The position numbers and the translations under genes are program-made. A DNA stretch of 64,000 nucleotides from Gerris lacustris. Taxonomy: Eukaryota; Arthropoda; Insecta; Hemiptera; Gerridae. The notes under the pieces are model-generated. The model was not told where the DNA came from. It saw only the letters and a program-made list of their open reading frames with translations, and did not search any database. The stretch covers positions 65,523,144-65,587,143 of the forward strand of contig OX578276.1 of the NCBI GenBank assembly GCA_951217055.1. The letters run 5' to 3'. This document shows, piece after piece, positions 43,502 through 56,360 of this stretch; positions within the stretch are counted from its first letter, which is position 1; every line of letters begins with the position of its first letter.

Positions 43502-45283
43502 TATTCTTGTAGCCGAATGGGTCCAGTTAAAGGAAGTGGTTAACCAGGACATTAACTAAAAATGATTCGGTTTGAGTGTGAAGACTGTTCTAATGCTCAC
43601 AATGTATGAGGTCAGGTACAAAATGACAGAACTCGGTTTAGCCAATTACATTTTCAATGTTTAAATTAAGTGCCACAATACAAACTGAACTAACCGTGGT
43701 TCAGGCCCAATTGAAGATTTTCCCCCCGTTCAACCACTAAAACAACAGGGGGTGCACAAACGCTTGATTATGTTGGTCTTTCTAAACACACTTTCTAGAC
43801 GTGGTTAGTGATTGCAAATGCACTCTTACTATATTTAAATTTTTTCTTTAATCACTGTAAATAAGTTACAGTCTTATTGCAACTAATCACTCCAACCATG
43901 TGATTAATACCTTGATATCACTGAGATCATCGTGCTTCTACAATTGGAACAACTAAGTTTACTTATAAGTTTAAATTGTCTAGCTTAGATACCAATGAAT
44001 TAAGACATCTGTCAACCACAAGAGATTAATTGCATAGCACCCGCTATTAATATATTTATCTTATACAAACACACATGTAATTCAAAAAGATTAAAAAAAC
44101 AAATATAAACACTGCCATACTACCAATGTTATACAGGCTTTAAAAAACCAGTTCAGCACCAATGTAACAAAAGTTGACTTAAAGCAAATTATAAGATAAA
44201 CTACCAAAGAAAACCTAATTAAAAAAATTTAGTCTTTTTTTATTTGTAACTTTTATTTAGCTGTATTATCTTTATAATATTTGATAAAAATTAAACACAT
44301 ACATGTATTTTAATACAAATATATTTTGAGTAATAATTACTATTCTATGTATCCATCACTTTATTATTATGTATTACTAATATCTTTATAATCTAGAGCA
44401 CATAAGTTATGTAAAATAAATATATTTTGTATCATTGTTAAAATGTTATTATTGTATTTTAGTTACAAATGACCTATAATTTTATTACAAATCTAGATGT
44501 TTCCATAATTTTATTGTTTATAGTAGTAGTAAATAACGCAGCTATTTATTAATTATAATTAATATTCATTTATAGGTTTTCAATTAATAAATAATTTTAT
44601 TTATTAATATACCAATGAAGTATATATTATTGAAATGTAAAATATTAATAATCATAGTAAATGATTGTATAGCTTATTTTATGTTTATATTTAGTTTTTT
44701 AATAAATAATTTTATTTATTAATTTTTTCTTTTACAAATTAATATTGATTTAATTAATAAATTATGCAATTACGTTTTAAATTACTATTTGTTCTTTGAT
44801 TATTAAAATAAATAAATGTATCATTTAAAAAGGAGGAACTAAAAGAAGGGCTGGAAAAGAAATGGAAAGTGGAAAAGGGGATGAATACTTGGATAGGGTT
44901 AAAAAAAAGTTTACATTTAACTAAATAACAATCAACTTGTTAAACTTTGAAAATTTTGAATTTTAAAATATTATTTTCTACAAAAAAAAACTTAAAAAAG
45001 TCTAAAAGATTTGTTTTTAATCTATTAGACCAGATCAAAATGACTAGATTGATAAGTAGAAAAAAATATATATAAACATAAAATAAATAACACTATGATG
45101 TTATTTGTTCGTAAAATTTGTAACAAGAGAACTCAAAACTCACAGAGACACTTTTCACTAAGGAGGAAGGTAGTGTGAATTAGAAAGTAATAACATGTGC
45201 AGAGTGAAGTAAAACTCTCCGACATAGTGAGAGACGTATTGTGAATCCCTAACAGAAATGAGCACCACAACGACTCCACTTCT
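43502..45283. other. Intergenic and 3' UTR side of the PLC-beta gene
   Basis: AT-rich. The part adjoining 45284 should be the 3' untranslated region of the minus-strand PLC-beta gene. No other gene seen. Confidence 0.4.
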
Positions 45284-48200
45284 TCAAGCATAAAATTCAA
45301 CTTTGCTTGAAAGATCATACTCAATTTCCTCGTTTTTGTACACTTCCATCATCTAAAACAAAACCAAATTAATGAATTATTATTTGTTTTCACACCTAAT
45401 TCCACATTAATTTTTATTTAAAAATTTAAAAGCTCTATAGTAAATACATGTTATTCTTTTGTAAGTTTAGCATAACTATAAACTGCAAGAATAGGCAAAT
45501 TTATAATATTGTAAAAATGTTAACAATAAATACTCATTGTTCAATCTTAGACTTATTTCACTATTCTTGATTAGGTTATAGTTAAAAAATAAAATGAAGT
45601 TTCAAAATCCTTTTATGAATAATAAAAACAAAGTATTTAAATTAGGGTCAGGATATATCGAAAATATCAATATATCGGACCAAAAAATATCGATATTGAT
45701 CATTCGATATATTGGCAACATTGATATTTTAAAAAAATATCGAAAATTTGAAGTCGGCAACCTTTTTTATCTTTTCTATAGCTCAAGCAGAGGAAAAAAT
45801 TGCCGCCAACGGAAAAAAACTGGGTTACTGGGGAGGTTCTCGATATATCGATAGTTTCTTTCGATATCCCAACTCTAAATTAAATGTATGCTCTTACAAA
45901 AACTTCTTGTCAGTTTCTTTGTAATTTTGTGGAAATAAAATTAAAAATGTGTATTCAAACAGTTTATTTGATCCCGGAATTGAATATATTTACTCATTTA
46001 TGGTTAATACAAATACACAGCAGAAAAAATAAAAAAAGCAATCTCAACAATCAAACTCACGTTGTTAATCTCCTTAACAAGGTCTTGCTTCTGTTTCTCA
46101 TGTTTTACATTGAGCTTTTCAACTTCCTTGTTTTGCTTCATCTGAAATTAAACAGGTGTAAAAAATGAGTAAATAAACATAAAATTAATCCAAGAATTGT
46201 TTTTTTTACACCCCAGGGGATTAACCTAAAGACTCAAATTCTAAACCCAAAGACATTACATATCATGCTGGGCATCATAAGGGAATCTGCCACTTTATAT
46301 ATTCACTTGATACGTATGAAACATGACTCACATCCCAGGGATTAGAACCATCAGCAGGTAAACCGATAATAACATTGGTTTGAGGCAAGAGTTTAAGCTC
46401 GAATAAGCTAAACTACCCTGCTACACCTTATCCCCTATAGGAATACAGGAATAGACATGAATATTTCAATTTTTAAACTACTAAAGGGTGTGATCATAGA
46501 AGTAGTTAATACCCTTGTCTTACTTTAGATAGTCTTTACTAAAATGTAAAGAATAGTATGTACTAAAATTAGATAGAAAAATAAAGTTAGATAGTATGTA
46601 CTAAAATGTATCTATACGTTGGTGATGAGATTAGTATGCTAACTTAATATTAGCGTCTCTTCCCTAGTATAAGTAAAAATTGAGCCAAAAAAAATGTACA
46701 ATTCGGGTTTTTAAATTACCTGAGCAAATCTCCTTTCCTCCATAAATTTCTTAGTGTTGTTCTGTTTTTTCTCCCTAAGCCGCCTGTCTTTCTCTCCCTT
46801 TGTTTTAAGAGTTTTATCATTTGTTACTTCCTTTGTTGTTTCAACAGATATCTTTGCCTGACGTCCATTCATTTCTTTCATTTCCCTACAATCAATAAAA
46901 TAATAATACAAGCTCTTAATTTATAATGAAAGTTTTACGTTTTACAATTTAAAAAAAAAAATTAAAAAAAAATAAATAAATAGTAATGAAATGAAACATT
47001 GTAATTTTAGAAACATAAATCAGAAAGTAATAATTTTTATTCAAAAATATAAAATTATTTTAATTAAGAATTATTTTGTTAGAATGAATGACAGTTGTGG
47101 ACAAATGTAAGTTAGTTGGTTAATTAATAGCAAGATTTTAAACAGCAAAATTGCTCGAGAGAAATTACTTCGGAGTAATTATTTGCATAGTATTTCTGCT
47201 GATTTTAAATTTAACGAGAAATGAGACAGTTCCAAATTTTAATTTGGATTAATCTACTTAAAAATTGTTACATTAATTCCAAAATTCCCTCAATGAATTA
47301 ATTTTAATAAAATTGATTTCATATAAAAAACATTAAAGAGTTAAATACTAATAGATTAATAAATTGTACCTTTCATGTTTTGCTTCAAGCTGTTTAAGCT
47401 GAGCTTGTTGAGAAGTCTCCATAAGCTTAGTGAGGACTTCTTGCTGTTCAGTCATATGATTTTTCATCATGGACCAGTGCTCCTTTCTTTGCTTCTCAAC
47501 AGTCTCTGACCACTGACTCACTTGCTTGCCGACAACATCCTTCACTTGTCCATCCTTCACCACCTGCTCCTTACTGTCAGGCACACACATCCCCTCTCAA
47601 AACTATCACTTGGAAATAAAAAGCGTATGCCGCAATCCTGACTTAAAATCTTATATGAACCTCAGTTTTAAACTAAAGAAATTAATAATAATTTATCATG
47701 AGGTTTTTTTTTCTTACAGATTTCAAGTTTTTTCATCACTCAAAGAAACAGCTATTTAATTAATTTGTCTTTACTATTCCCCAAAGTTATCCTAATTTTA
47801 TACTATAAGGAAGTATAACAATTATTAAAATTAGTCATTCAATAATAAACAAAAACAGTTGTGGACAAAAGAAAAATGTAAGTTAGTTGGTTACACACAC
47901 TCACAAAGTATAATACCAGTGCTCTACTCGTAGTTAAAATAAACAAGTAAATAAATATAAATTTCAACCACCACCACAGAGCATATTTTAAGGAATTTTT
48001 ACTAGGCGACAAACTAGGACTTACAACGGGGGGGTCCGGGGGCCCTCCCGCTGGAGCAAGGCTAGGACCTTGCTCCAGGGGGGCAAGGACCTAGCCTTGC
48101 CCCCCAGCTGGAGCAAGGCTAGGACTGCAAGTAGATGACTTCCAAGAACGGAAATTATATGCAGAAGCGGGCTAAGTCAGCTGACAGCAGTAATAGCGGG

Positions 48201-51200
48201 ATTTAATTTAATAGTACATTAAGCGTCGAGTGCGGAAAGTAGCATTTTGCATGCGAGTGTGGAGTTTGCACCCGAGCGACAGCAAGGGTAGTAAAACCAC
48301 ACGAGCAATGCAAAATGCCGTTTTCGCACGAGTTGCATACCGTACTTTATCTACGATTGTTAGATTTAAATAATAAATATAGAAAAAATAAACTTGCTGT
48401 ATGTAAGTTCGTATCTCTCTCTTGATAAAGATGGCAATAATTCATGAGTTGTATTTTTTGCCGAATTAATTATTTCTGGAGAAGTATTATTCTCCACATT
48501 TTCATCAAAGTCACTTGATTCACTCATTGTTTTTCACTGAAAACTCGATATAAACAGTTACTTTAATAAAATAACAGCAAATTAGTTTTGTTAAATGTAA
48601 ACAAACTCGGTAATCGTGCGTAAAGCTGAAGAATTCCTCTTCTTTACCGCGCTAGCGTGGTAAAGAAGAGGAATACTTCAGAACTATGAGACGCGCATGC
48701 GCAATGAATACAAGTACGTAAATAATCACTTTCTACGCATCTAAACAGAGATATAATGTTTATATTTCGTATCAATCGTAGATAAAATGCTTTACTGTAT
48801 TTATTTAGTAGAACCTAGTACAGCTAAATTTCAAACCCGTAACAAGCAATGGTTTTTTTTTTACAATAAAAAAACTGATTTCTTTAAATCATAATAAGTA
48901 ATAGTTTTTCATTCATCTGTAAATTATTTTTTTTTTGTTTTGATCTTGAAGAATGTCATGTGTTGTAATTTCTAACTCTTTATAAAAATATTTTGTATTA
49001 CAACAGCACTTCACTTAGTTAAGTTACATTTTAAAAACCTGTATTTAGTGAAATAACATAAAGTAAATAATTTGTATCTTCCTTTAAGCGGTGGATTTTT
49101 TTTTCCCTAATAAACTAATTTAAGAGGTTCAATTAGTTAAAAAATAGCTTAAAGTTGCGTTTTTAAGCTTTAAATTTTCCAAAAATTTCCGGGGGCCCTC
49201 CCCCGGAAAATTTTAAGCTTAAAAACGCAACTTTAAGCTATTTTTTAACTAATTGAACCTCTTAAATTAGTTTATTAGGGAAAAAAAAATCCACCGCTTA
49301 AAGGAAGATACAAATTATTTACTTTATGTTATTTCACTAAATACAGGTTTTTAAAATGTAACTTAACTAAGTGAAGTGCTGTTGTAATACAAAATATTTT
49401 TATAAAGAGTTAGAAATTACAACACATGACATTCTTCAAGATCAAAACAAAAAAAAAATAATTTACAGATGAATGAAAAACAATTACTTATTATGATTTA
49501 AAGAAATCAGTTTTTTTATTGTAAAAAAAAAACCATTGCTTGTTACGGGTTTGAAATTTAGCTGTACTAGGTTCTACTAAATAAATACAGTAAAGCATTT
49601 TATCTACGATTGATACGAAATATAAACATTATATCTCTGTTTAGATGCGTAGAAAGTGATTATTTACGTACTTGTATTCATTGCGCATGCGCGTCTCATA
49701 GTTCTGAAGTATTCCTCTTCTTTACCACGCTAGCGCGGTAAAGAAGAGGAATTCTTCAGCTTTACGCACGATTACCGAGTTTGTTTACATTTAACAAAAC
49801 TAATTTGCTGTTATTTTATTAAAGTAACTGTTTATATCGAGTTTTCAGTGAAAAACAATGAGTGAATCAAGTGACTTTGATGAAAATGTGGAGAATAATA
49901 CTTCTCCAGAAATAATTAATTCGGCAAAAAATACAACTCATGAATTATTGCCATCTTTATCAAGAGAGAGATACGAACTTACATACAGCAAGTTTATTTT
50001 TTCTATATTTATTATTTAAATCTAACAATCGTAGATAAAGTACGGTATGCAACTCGTGCGAAAACGGCATTTTGCATTGCTCGTGTGGTTTTACTACCCT
50101 TGCTGTCGCTCGGGTGCAAACTCCACACTCGCATGCAAAATGCTACTTTCCGCACTCGACGCTTAATGTACTATTAAATTAAATCCCGCTATTACTGCTG
50201 TCAGCTGACTTAGCCCGCTTCTGCATATAATTCCGTTCTTGGAAGTCATCTACTTGCAGTCCTAGCCTTGCTCCAGCTGGGCTCTGGGCTCAGTAATTAA
50301 GTGATAACATATCACTTCACTGTCACGGATTTCTAATAAGTAGTGGGTCATTTTCAAAAAAGTGACACTTTCACTGTTCGCGAGTGGAAAAATTGTATTA
50401 CTTGCACTCCTTATAATTATAAAATCTACAACTACAACCCTAAAAACATTTTTTTACAGTTGAAATTCATCATTTCGGTGTGGTCAGATTCATGAATATC
50501 TTTTTTAGGGTGGAGAAATTTAAATATATATATTCTAAAAGGACACGATAGTTACGTCCCAGCCCCTTTTAACCTTAGTTACCATGCTCAAAAATATTTT
50601 TCTTTGACTTTCTAACTACGAACCTAGATAGGAAATATAATGTAGTTTGTGATACTAAACATAATTTCTTTCTTATTTCGATGTAATTTGTCGGGAGTTT
50701 AATAAAAAGGCTTGTCCCAGCAATCGGCCACGATAGTTACTTCACAATAGTTACCAAGAGTTTGGCTGCACTGTTTGACTGATGGGTGGGATTTCGGTGC
50801 TTTGCAGTTAACAGAATTATTCCTTTATAACCTAAAGTTTGTCTCCGCGTCTTCTGAAGTAAGCCTCAGTCACACAACAATTCTCTTCAAAAATCATGGG
50901 GCGTATGTTTTTTTTAAAGTCACAATAGTTACCATTAATTTTGTACTTAAAAAATAATTAATATAAAAAAATAGGTAAGGCGTGAAGGGGGTCTCACGTA
51001 AAAAGGGTTTCGTTGGTATCGTGAACATGAAATGAGGGAAGGAGGACGCAATTTTTTTTTTTTTTTTCGACAAAATGGCATGAAAAATTAAATATATTGC
51101 CCAAGTGGATTCCCTGTTTATTAGATCAAATTGCTATTCTTATTTTTTCTATGGCCCAGTTATATTTTTAGTAATAGCAGAAATATAGTTTTAGGGGGGG

Positions 51201-54200
51201 GGGGGGGAGACAAGCAACATTTTGATGTTTTTTTATTCAAAAGTTATTGGAACCGTACAGAGTGACAGGCAGACAGACACAGGAACGAAACTATACATGG
51301 TTATTTTGGTTTTACCAACGACACCCTAACAAGACCATTTTTAAAAAACGGTCTTATTTTCAACATTTTAGATGAAGAATACAGAAACCAAAAAAAAAAA
51401 TGTTGAAGAATACAGCATTCTTAAGTTCTGAAGTTTAATAAAAGGAACTTGAACGGTAACTATCGTGACTAATGTATAATGAATTAATTTTTTCACAAAT
51501 TAAAACCAATGTAAGAAATGTCCTGAGTAGACAATAATATTGGTTGGAGTCTGTGTGACGGTTTCCAGGTGGTAAATATCATTTTGCAAGTCGGTAAGGT
51601 GAAGAAAATCCCGGTAACTATTGTGACTAAAAAATTTGACTTTTAAGTTTAAAAATTTATAAAAAAAACAGTAAAACTTAAAAATCCCGCGACGCACTTG
51701 CATATTCTTATTGTATAGATGTTCAGCATTAAAATAAAGCACTAGCTAGATCAAAAACAGGAAAATAAATTTTGGGCATAAAGGTTTGCTCAGAATTGTC
51801 AAAGTGTCACTTTTTTTAAAAATGACCCTAGTAACAAAAAAAATGTTGAATGGTTGTAAATTTTTTATTTATGGCATAAAAAACTGCCGGCACTACCTCT
51901 AGTCACTGGGCGACAAAACCTTAGCACTGGGCGACACTAGTGTCGCCCAGTTAATATGTTAAAATATGCTCTGCACCACCACACATAAATTATAATAAAC
52001 TAGTTAAATTTAGTAATGACAATATTTAGCTTATGGATGTTAGATAGATATTTAATTAAAAACCTAGTTATAAATCTAAGTTAGTAACTTATACTTAAGA
52101 GTGGTCAGTTAATTGTCAAACTATAGTAACTATGTAATAATGTTTTAATGCTAACAGTTTTTAGCTCCTCTATTTTCACATATTCTGGGTAATTTCAGGA
52201 CCGATTGATCTGCCACAAGACACATCTTTGATATGACCATTGGTGTAATAGATGTGTAATCTAACTGGAAATTAAACTTGTTATGTTCAATCAAGGTATT
52301 GTCTGAGCCTTTTGTACTGATCCTCAGCATAATGTTTTGAAACCACAATTGAAGAATACTATAACAATCTAATAAGTCAAGAATATCCGAAGGTGACCAT
52401 GTAAGACATTTCGTCAACGTCAGTGACAGGAAACCCCTGAAGACTCCGAAACAGCTATCTATTACACATTGTAGAAATTTCTCCGGGAAGTCTGTCAACT
52501 TTCTAGGTCAGAAATTATATAAAACTTATTCAGCTGAAATTGGATAAATTTAATTTCCCTCTCAATAACTATAACACATAAGAAGCACATAACTACTTGT
52601 AGAATAGCAACAAAAAATAGCATAATAAATATCTGTCTAAACAACAATTAATACTGTGATCAAGGCACTAAAGTGTGATTAAACCATCAATTTCAAATTT
52701 ACACTTCTAAAACTAAATGGCTAAAAGTTAAAATTATTAAATAACCAAAGGATTTTTAACCTTACCTTCAACCCAGTAAGTTTCACATGAATGTACCTGT
52801 TGTCTTAATAGAATCAATTTGTGGTATGTATCAGACTACGTGGATGTAAATGTTTACTTATAGATTAGTGTCTATGTTTATATGCCTCTAAACAACATTT
52901 CTCTAGATGTTGTTAAACCTTTTATTTTTATTTTAGATTGAGTGTTGATTGATAATGTATTGATACTAGTGACAAATTACAGAAATTAATTAGAGGGATA
53001 ATTGTGTCATTCAGGTGATGTTATTGGAATGTTTTCATTGCCAATCTATTTCTGAGAACATCTTTTCATGATATAAAATGAAGAAGTGTACAACTGTAGA
53101 ATGATATTTAGAAGGTGTTAAAGCTACTATAAGAAAACAAAAATGATGCTGGAACATCAATATAAGTGTATTACTCTTAAGGGAGATTATGCTGAATAGA
53201 AATTGTAAGACTCAGATCTTTTCAGACCACCCTCGAAATAGGGAAATTGATATCATATAGTAATTTTAAAACTTCAAACACAACAGTATGGAAGGAAGGA
53301 TTATAAGAAATGGGCAATAAAACAAAACTGGAGGATTTGAATTTCATAGACAAAAAGCATAAATTCATTGATTCAAAATGCAGAGACCTTCTTAAGTACT
53401 AAAAAAATACATAAATAATAAATTTTAATGGTTTAAAATTTGGAAAGGAAACATCAAAGATCACCTCAGGTGTAATAGCTGAAGATCAGATAAGGTTTAC
53501 TCTAATAAATATTTTTAAATTACAAAAAATTGTTAAAATTGTATACTCCCCTTGCTCATTAACACCTAATCATAAGAAAAATCTTTCCTATTGACTTCAT
53601 TAAGCGAGGGCTATTATTGAGTTCATTGTTAAGGGTTTGAATTATCATATTTTCTTGTTACTATAACTTTAAATGTATGAAAAGAAAAAGTATCTTCTCT
53701 TTATTCTTATTAACCCTTATGTTTGTGCAAATTCAGCACAGGGCACTGAAAACATAAAATATTGTTAACACAAGCAGACTTGCAATGTAATGTCCACAGC
53801 ATACTCAACATAATATAATATACATGAGTATACAAGTCCACAACCTCCCCTGTACTAACCCCTGCTGTATATATCCTGTTTATGGTCCCCACAGCACAAT
53901 ATATATTGCCAAAAGTGTTAATCGTCCATAGCAATAAAAGGGTAAATACTATTACTACCAGTTTTTGTTGAAATTTAATAAAGTTCAACAATAAATAAAA
54001 TAATAAAAATCATACAAAACTATGTTAATACTGAGACACTGTTTTGGAAATAACATAACCAACACACACAAAGGAACTTGTCCTTCCTTATAAACAAATA
54101 TTCATCCCAAACCAAAAAAAAATTAAGTAAAACAAAAAGAATATAATAATATATAGTTGGAAAAGGGGTTTTAGATTTTAATTTTTTAAAAGGAAATTGA

Positions 54201-54231
54201 TAACACCATTCATTAACACTTAATACAGATT

Positions 54232-54319
<88 letters not shown>

Positions 54320-56326
54320 CTAAAAACACAAACTATTAGTTAAAAAAAAAAATCATAAAACACTGAAAGCGGAGAAAGTGTTACCTTCATTGTAGACATT
54401 GCGGATTAGGGGACAGGAGGCATTGTAAGTTTAGAGAAATATAATCTAGTTAAGAATTTCTTTAGAGCCAGAGAACCAGTTTTTTGAGATACATTTATTA
54501 CTCTTTTAAACATCAACATGAGATATGTAGTAAGATTTGTCACTCATCTACCTAATGTTTCATAAGTATCATTATAGGAAATGAAACATACAAATTTAAG
54601 TTAGCATATTGGTTAAGCTATCAAGGACACAAGCAAAAATAACAATTTCGGTACTATAAATGATTTAATACACATATTATTTTAGATACATAAATATTTA
54701 CCATTTCTAATCTAAAACTGAAGATAGCAGTTAAAAAAATAAATAAATGAAATGAAAACCAAATTCCAAATATCGTACCTAATTTTCTTTTAATTTTATA
54801 AACGTAAAGTTTTTTTTTTTTTTCATTTTCATTCTCACATGATATTACTGTTTGACGAGGATACCACAAGATTTTTATAATTCTCATAAAATAGTTATGT
54901 ATTGTCATAAAGCATGAATATTTATACATTGCCTTAGATTGAAATAGTTTATCAATTGGATACAAATCCATAATAGCCTAATAGAAAAGAAGAAATAAAA
55001 TGTTTTAAGACATTACCATTACTTCAATGAGTAAACACTTTTTACTCATAAACATCACACAATATTATGTGATAATTAACTAAATCGAAAAGTTGCTTCA
55101 AATAAGTTCTTAAGTAAAGAAAACTTTTTTAAAATTGTATTGTGCTTAACAATTTTAAGGAATAGCGTCACTCACTATACGACAGAACCATGCTGTGACA
55201 ATTAGTAAATATAAAATATATGTGTAAATGAGCGCAAATGAATTTGTAACAAAATAATACATCATATTTTGGTAAAGTCTGAAAGTGATTTAAAACACAA
55301 TAAATTAGTATTAATATAACATTATGGATCACAATATGGAGTACCATCACCCTGTCCAACTCATGCATAAGAAAATATATAAGTGCAACTTCAATTAGTT
55401 AGGTTAATAGAGACTAGGTTAGGTCCTGATATTTTAGACAGTAAATAACTTTAGAATAAACTTAATTAACATAAAAAATAGCTAATAATTTTTTTATTAT
55501 TTTTGTTGATGGATGGAATATCGTATTGCATTGAATTTAAGACACACTTTTTTCCGTGATTTTGAGCTCTCAAAAATGGGGTGCGCCTTAATTTTGAGGG
55601 AGTCTTAAATTGATGTATTTGTTTATAACACTTCAACTGCTTTGAGGACATATAATAAAACATTAGGCTATCCCTCCCAGAGACTAAAGATGAAAAACTT
55701 TTTTCTGAATAAATTTAGGGTGAAAGACCTTCTTAGAAGGTAGAAAGCCTACTAATGATTGTAAAGTGTTCCTAGATGTTAGTAAGATTTTATTTCTAAA
55801 AATTGCAGAGGTGCACTCACAGCGTGTAAGTGCTGGAGGGCTAAATTAAATAAAAACGTTAAAATAAGCTTGTGATTCTTTATTTTACTGATTCCAATAA
55901 TTCAATTATAAGAATTCCCCAGAATTTCATTTCCGTTTCTATTTTGTTTGGATTTAAAAAATCTTTAGTTCAAAGGGCTTACTCACACTAGGATTCCGGA
56001 ATCTGATATATGTTTTTTCAGCATGGTATTTAACTAGAAAAGCTAACTAACAAATGTTAAAGGAAACTGTGGGTGCATCTCAATTAACAAGACCGAAAAA
56101 ATTTAGAGTTCTGAACATCATAAAATTTAATGTAAATTGATATTTTTAGTATAGTCTTCTTTTGTGTGGGTCCTAGAGGGTTGAATATTATAAACAAACT
56201 AAATTGTTTTAAAATTGGCTATATTTCGTCCCTCTCCGGGGCATATTCATGCCTTGTATGTTTGTCAGTATAGTAAGTTTTAGCAGTTTTAGTAAGTTTT
56301 TATCCACCATTTTTTTGGTATCGTCG

Positions 56327-56360
<34 letters not shown>

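Larger units (their letters stand above)
48103..50281. repeat. 2.18-kb near-perfect palindrome
   Basis: Arms of about 1068 bp (48103-49170 and 49215-50281) are inverted copies. By eye only about one substitution and one indel distinguish them. The 44-nt centre contains the self-complementary TCCGGGGGCCCTCCCCCGGA. Each arm also contains a local hairpin near GCGCTAGCGTGGTAAAGAAG. The arm ends CCCAGCTGGAGCAAGG match the adjoining GC-rich cluster. Confidence 0.93.
47978..51972. mobile_element. 4-kb compound inverted-repeat structure in the large PLC-beta intron
   Basis: An exact 14-bp inverted pair AGAGCATATTTTAA (47978-47991, 51959-51972) bounds the region. Next to each border are ACTRGGCGACAAA-type sequences (about 48000 and 51905-51935) and, on the right, the exact 26-bp palindrome centred on CGACACTAGTGTCG (51926-51951). 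Inside are a GC-rich stretch (48025-48120), the 2.18-kb palindrome (48103-50281) and a 1.5-kb right part with its own inverted repeats. Whether this is one element or nested insertions cannot be settled by reading alone. Confidence 0.6.

Noticed and set aside
45594..45854. 86-codon plus-strand frame
   Set aside because: Coincides with a hAT-type MITE with TATCGATA repeats; no homology.
52151..52498. 115-codon minus-strand frame in the PLC-beta intron
   Set aside because: Higher GC content than its surroundings, but no recognisable domain, no PLC-beta similarity and no convincing splice or start context. Left as an unassigned frame.
55466..55663. 65-codon minus-strand frame
   Set aside because: Lies in the left terminal region of the 1.85-kb element; noncoding repeat.
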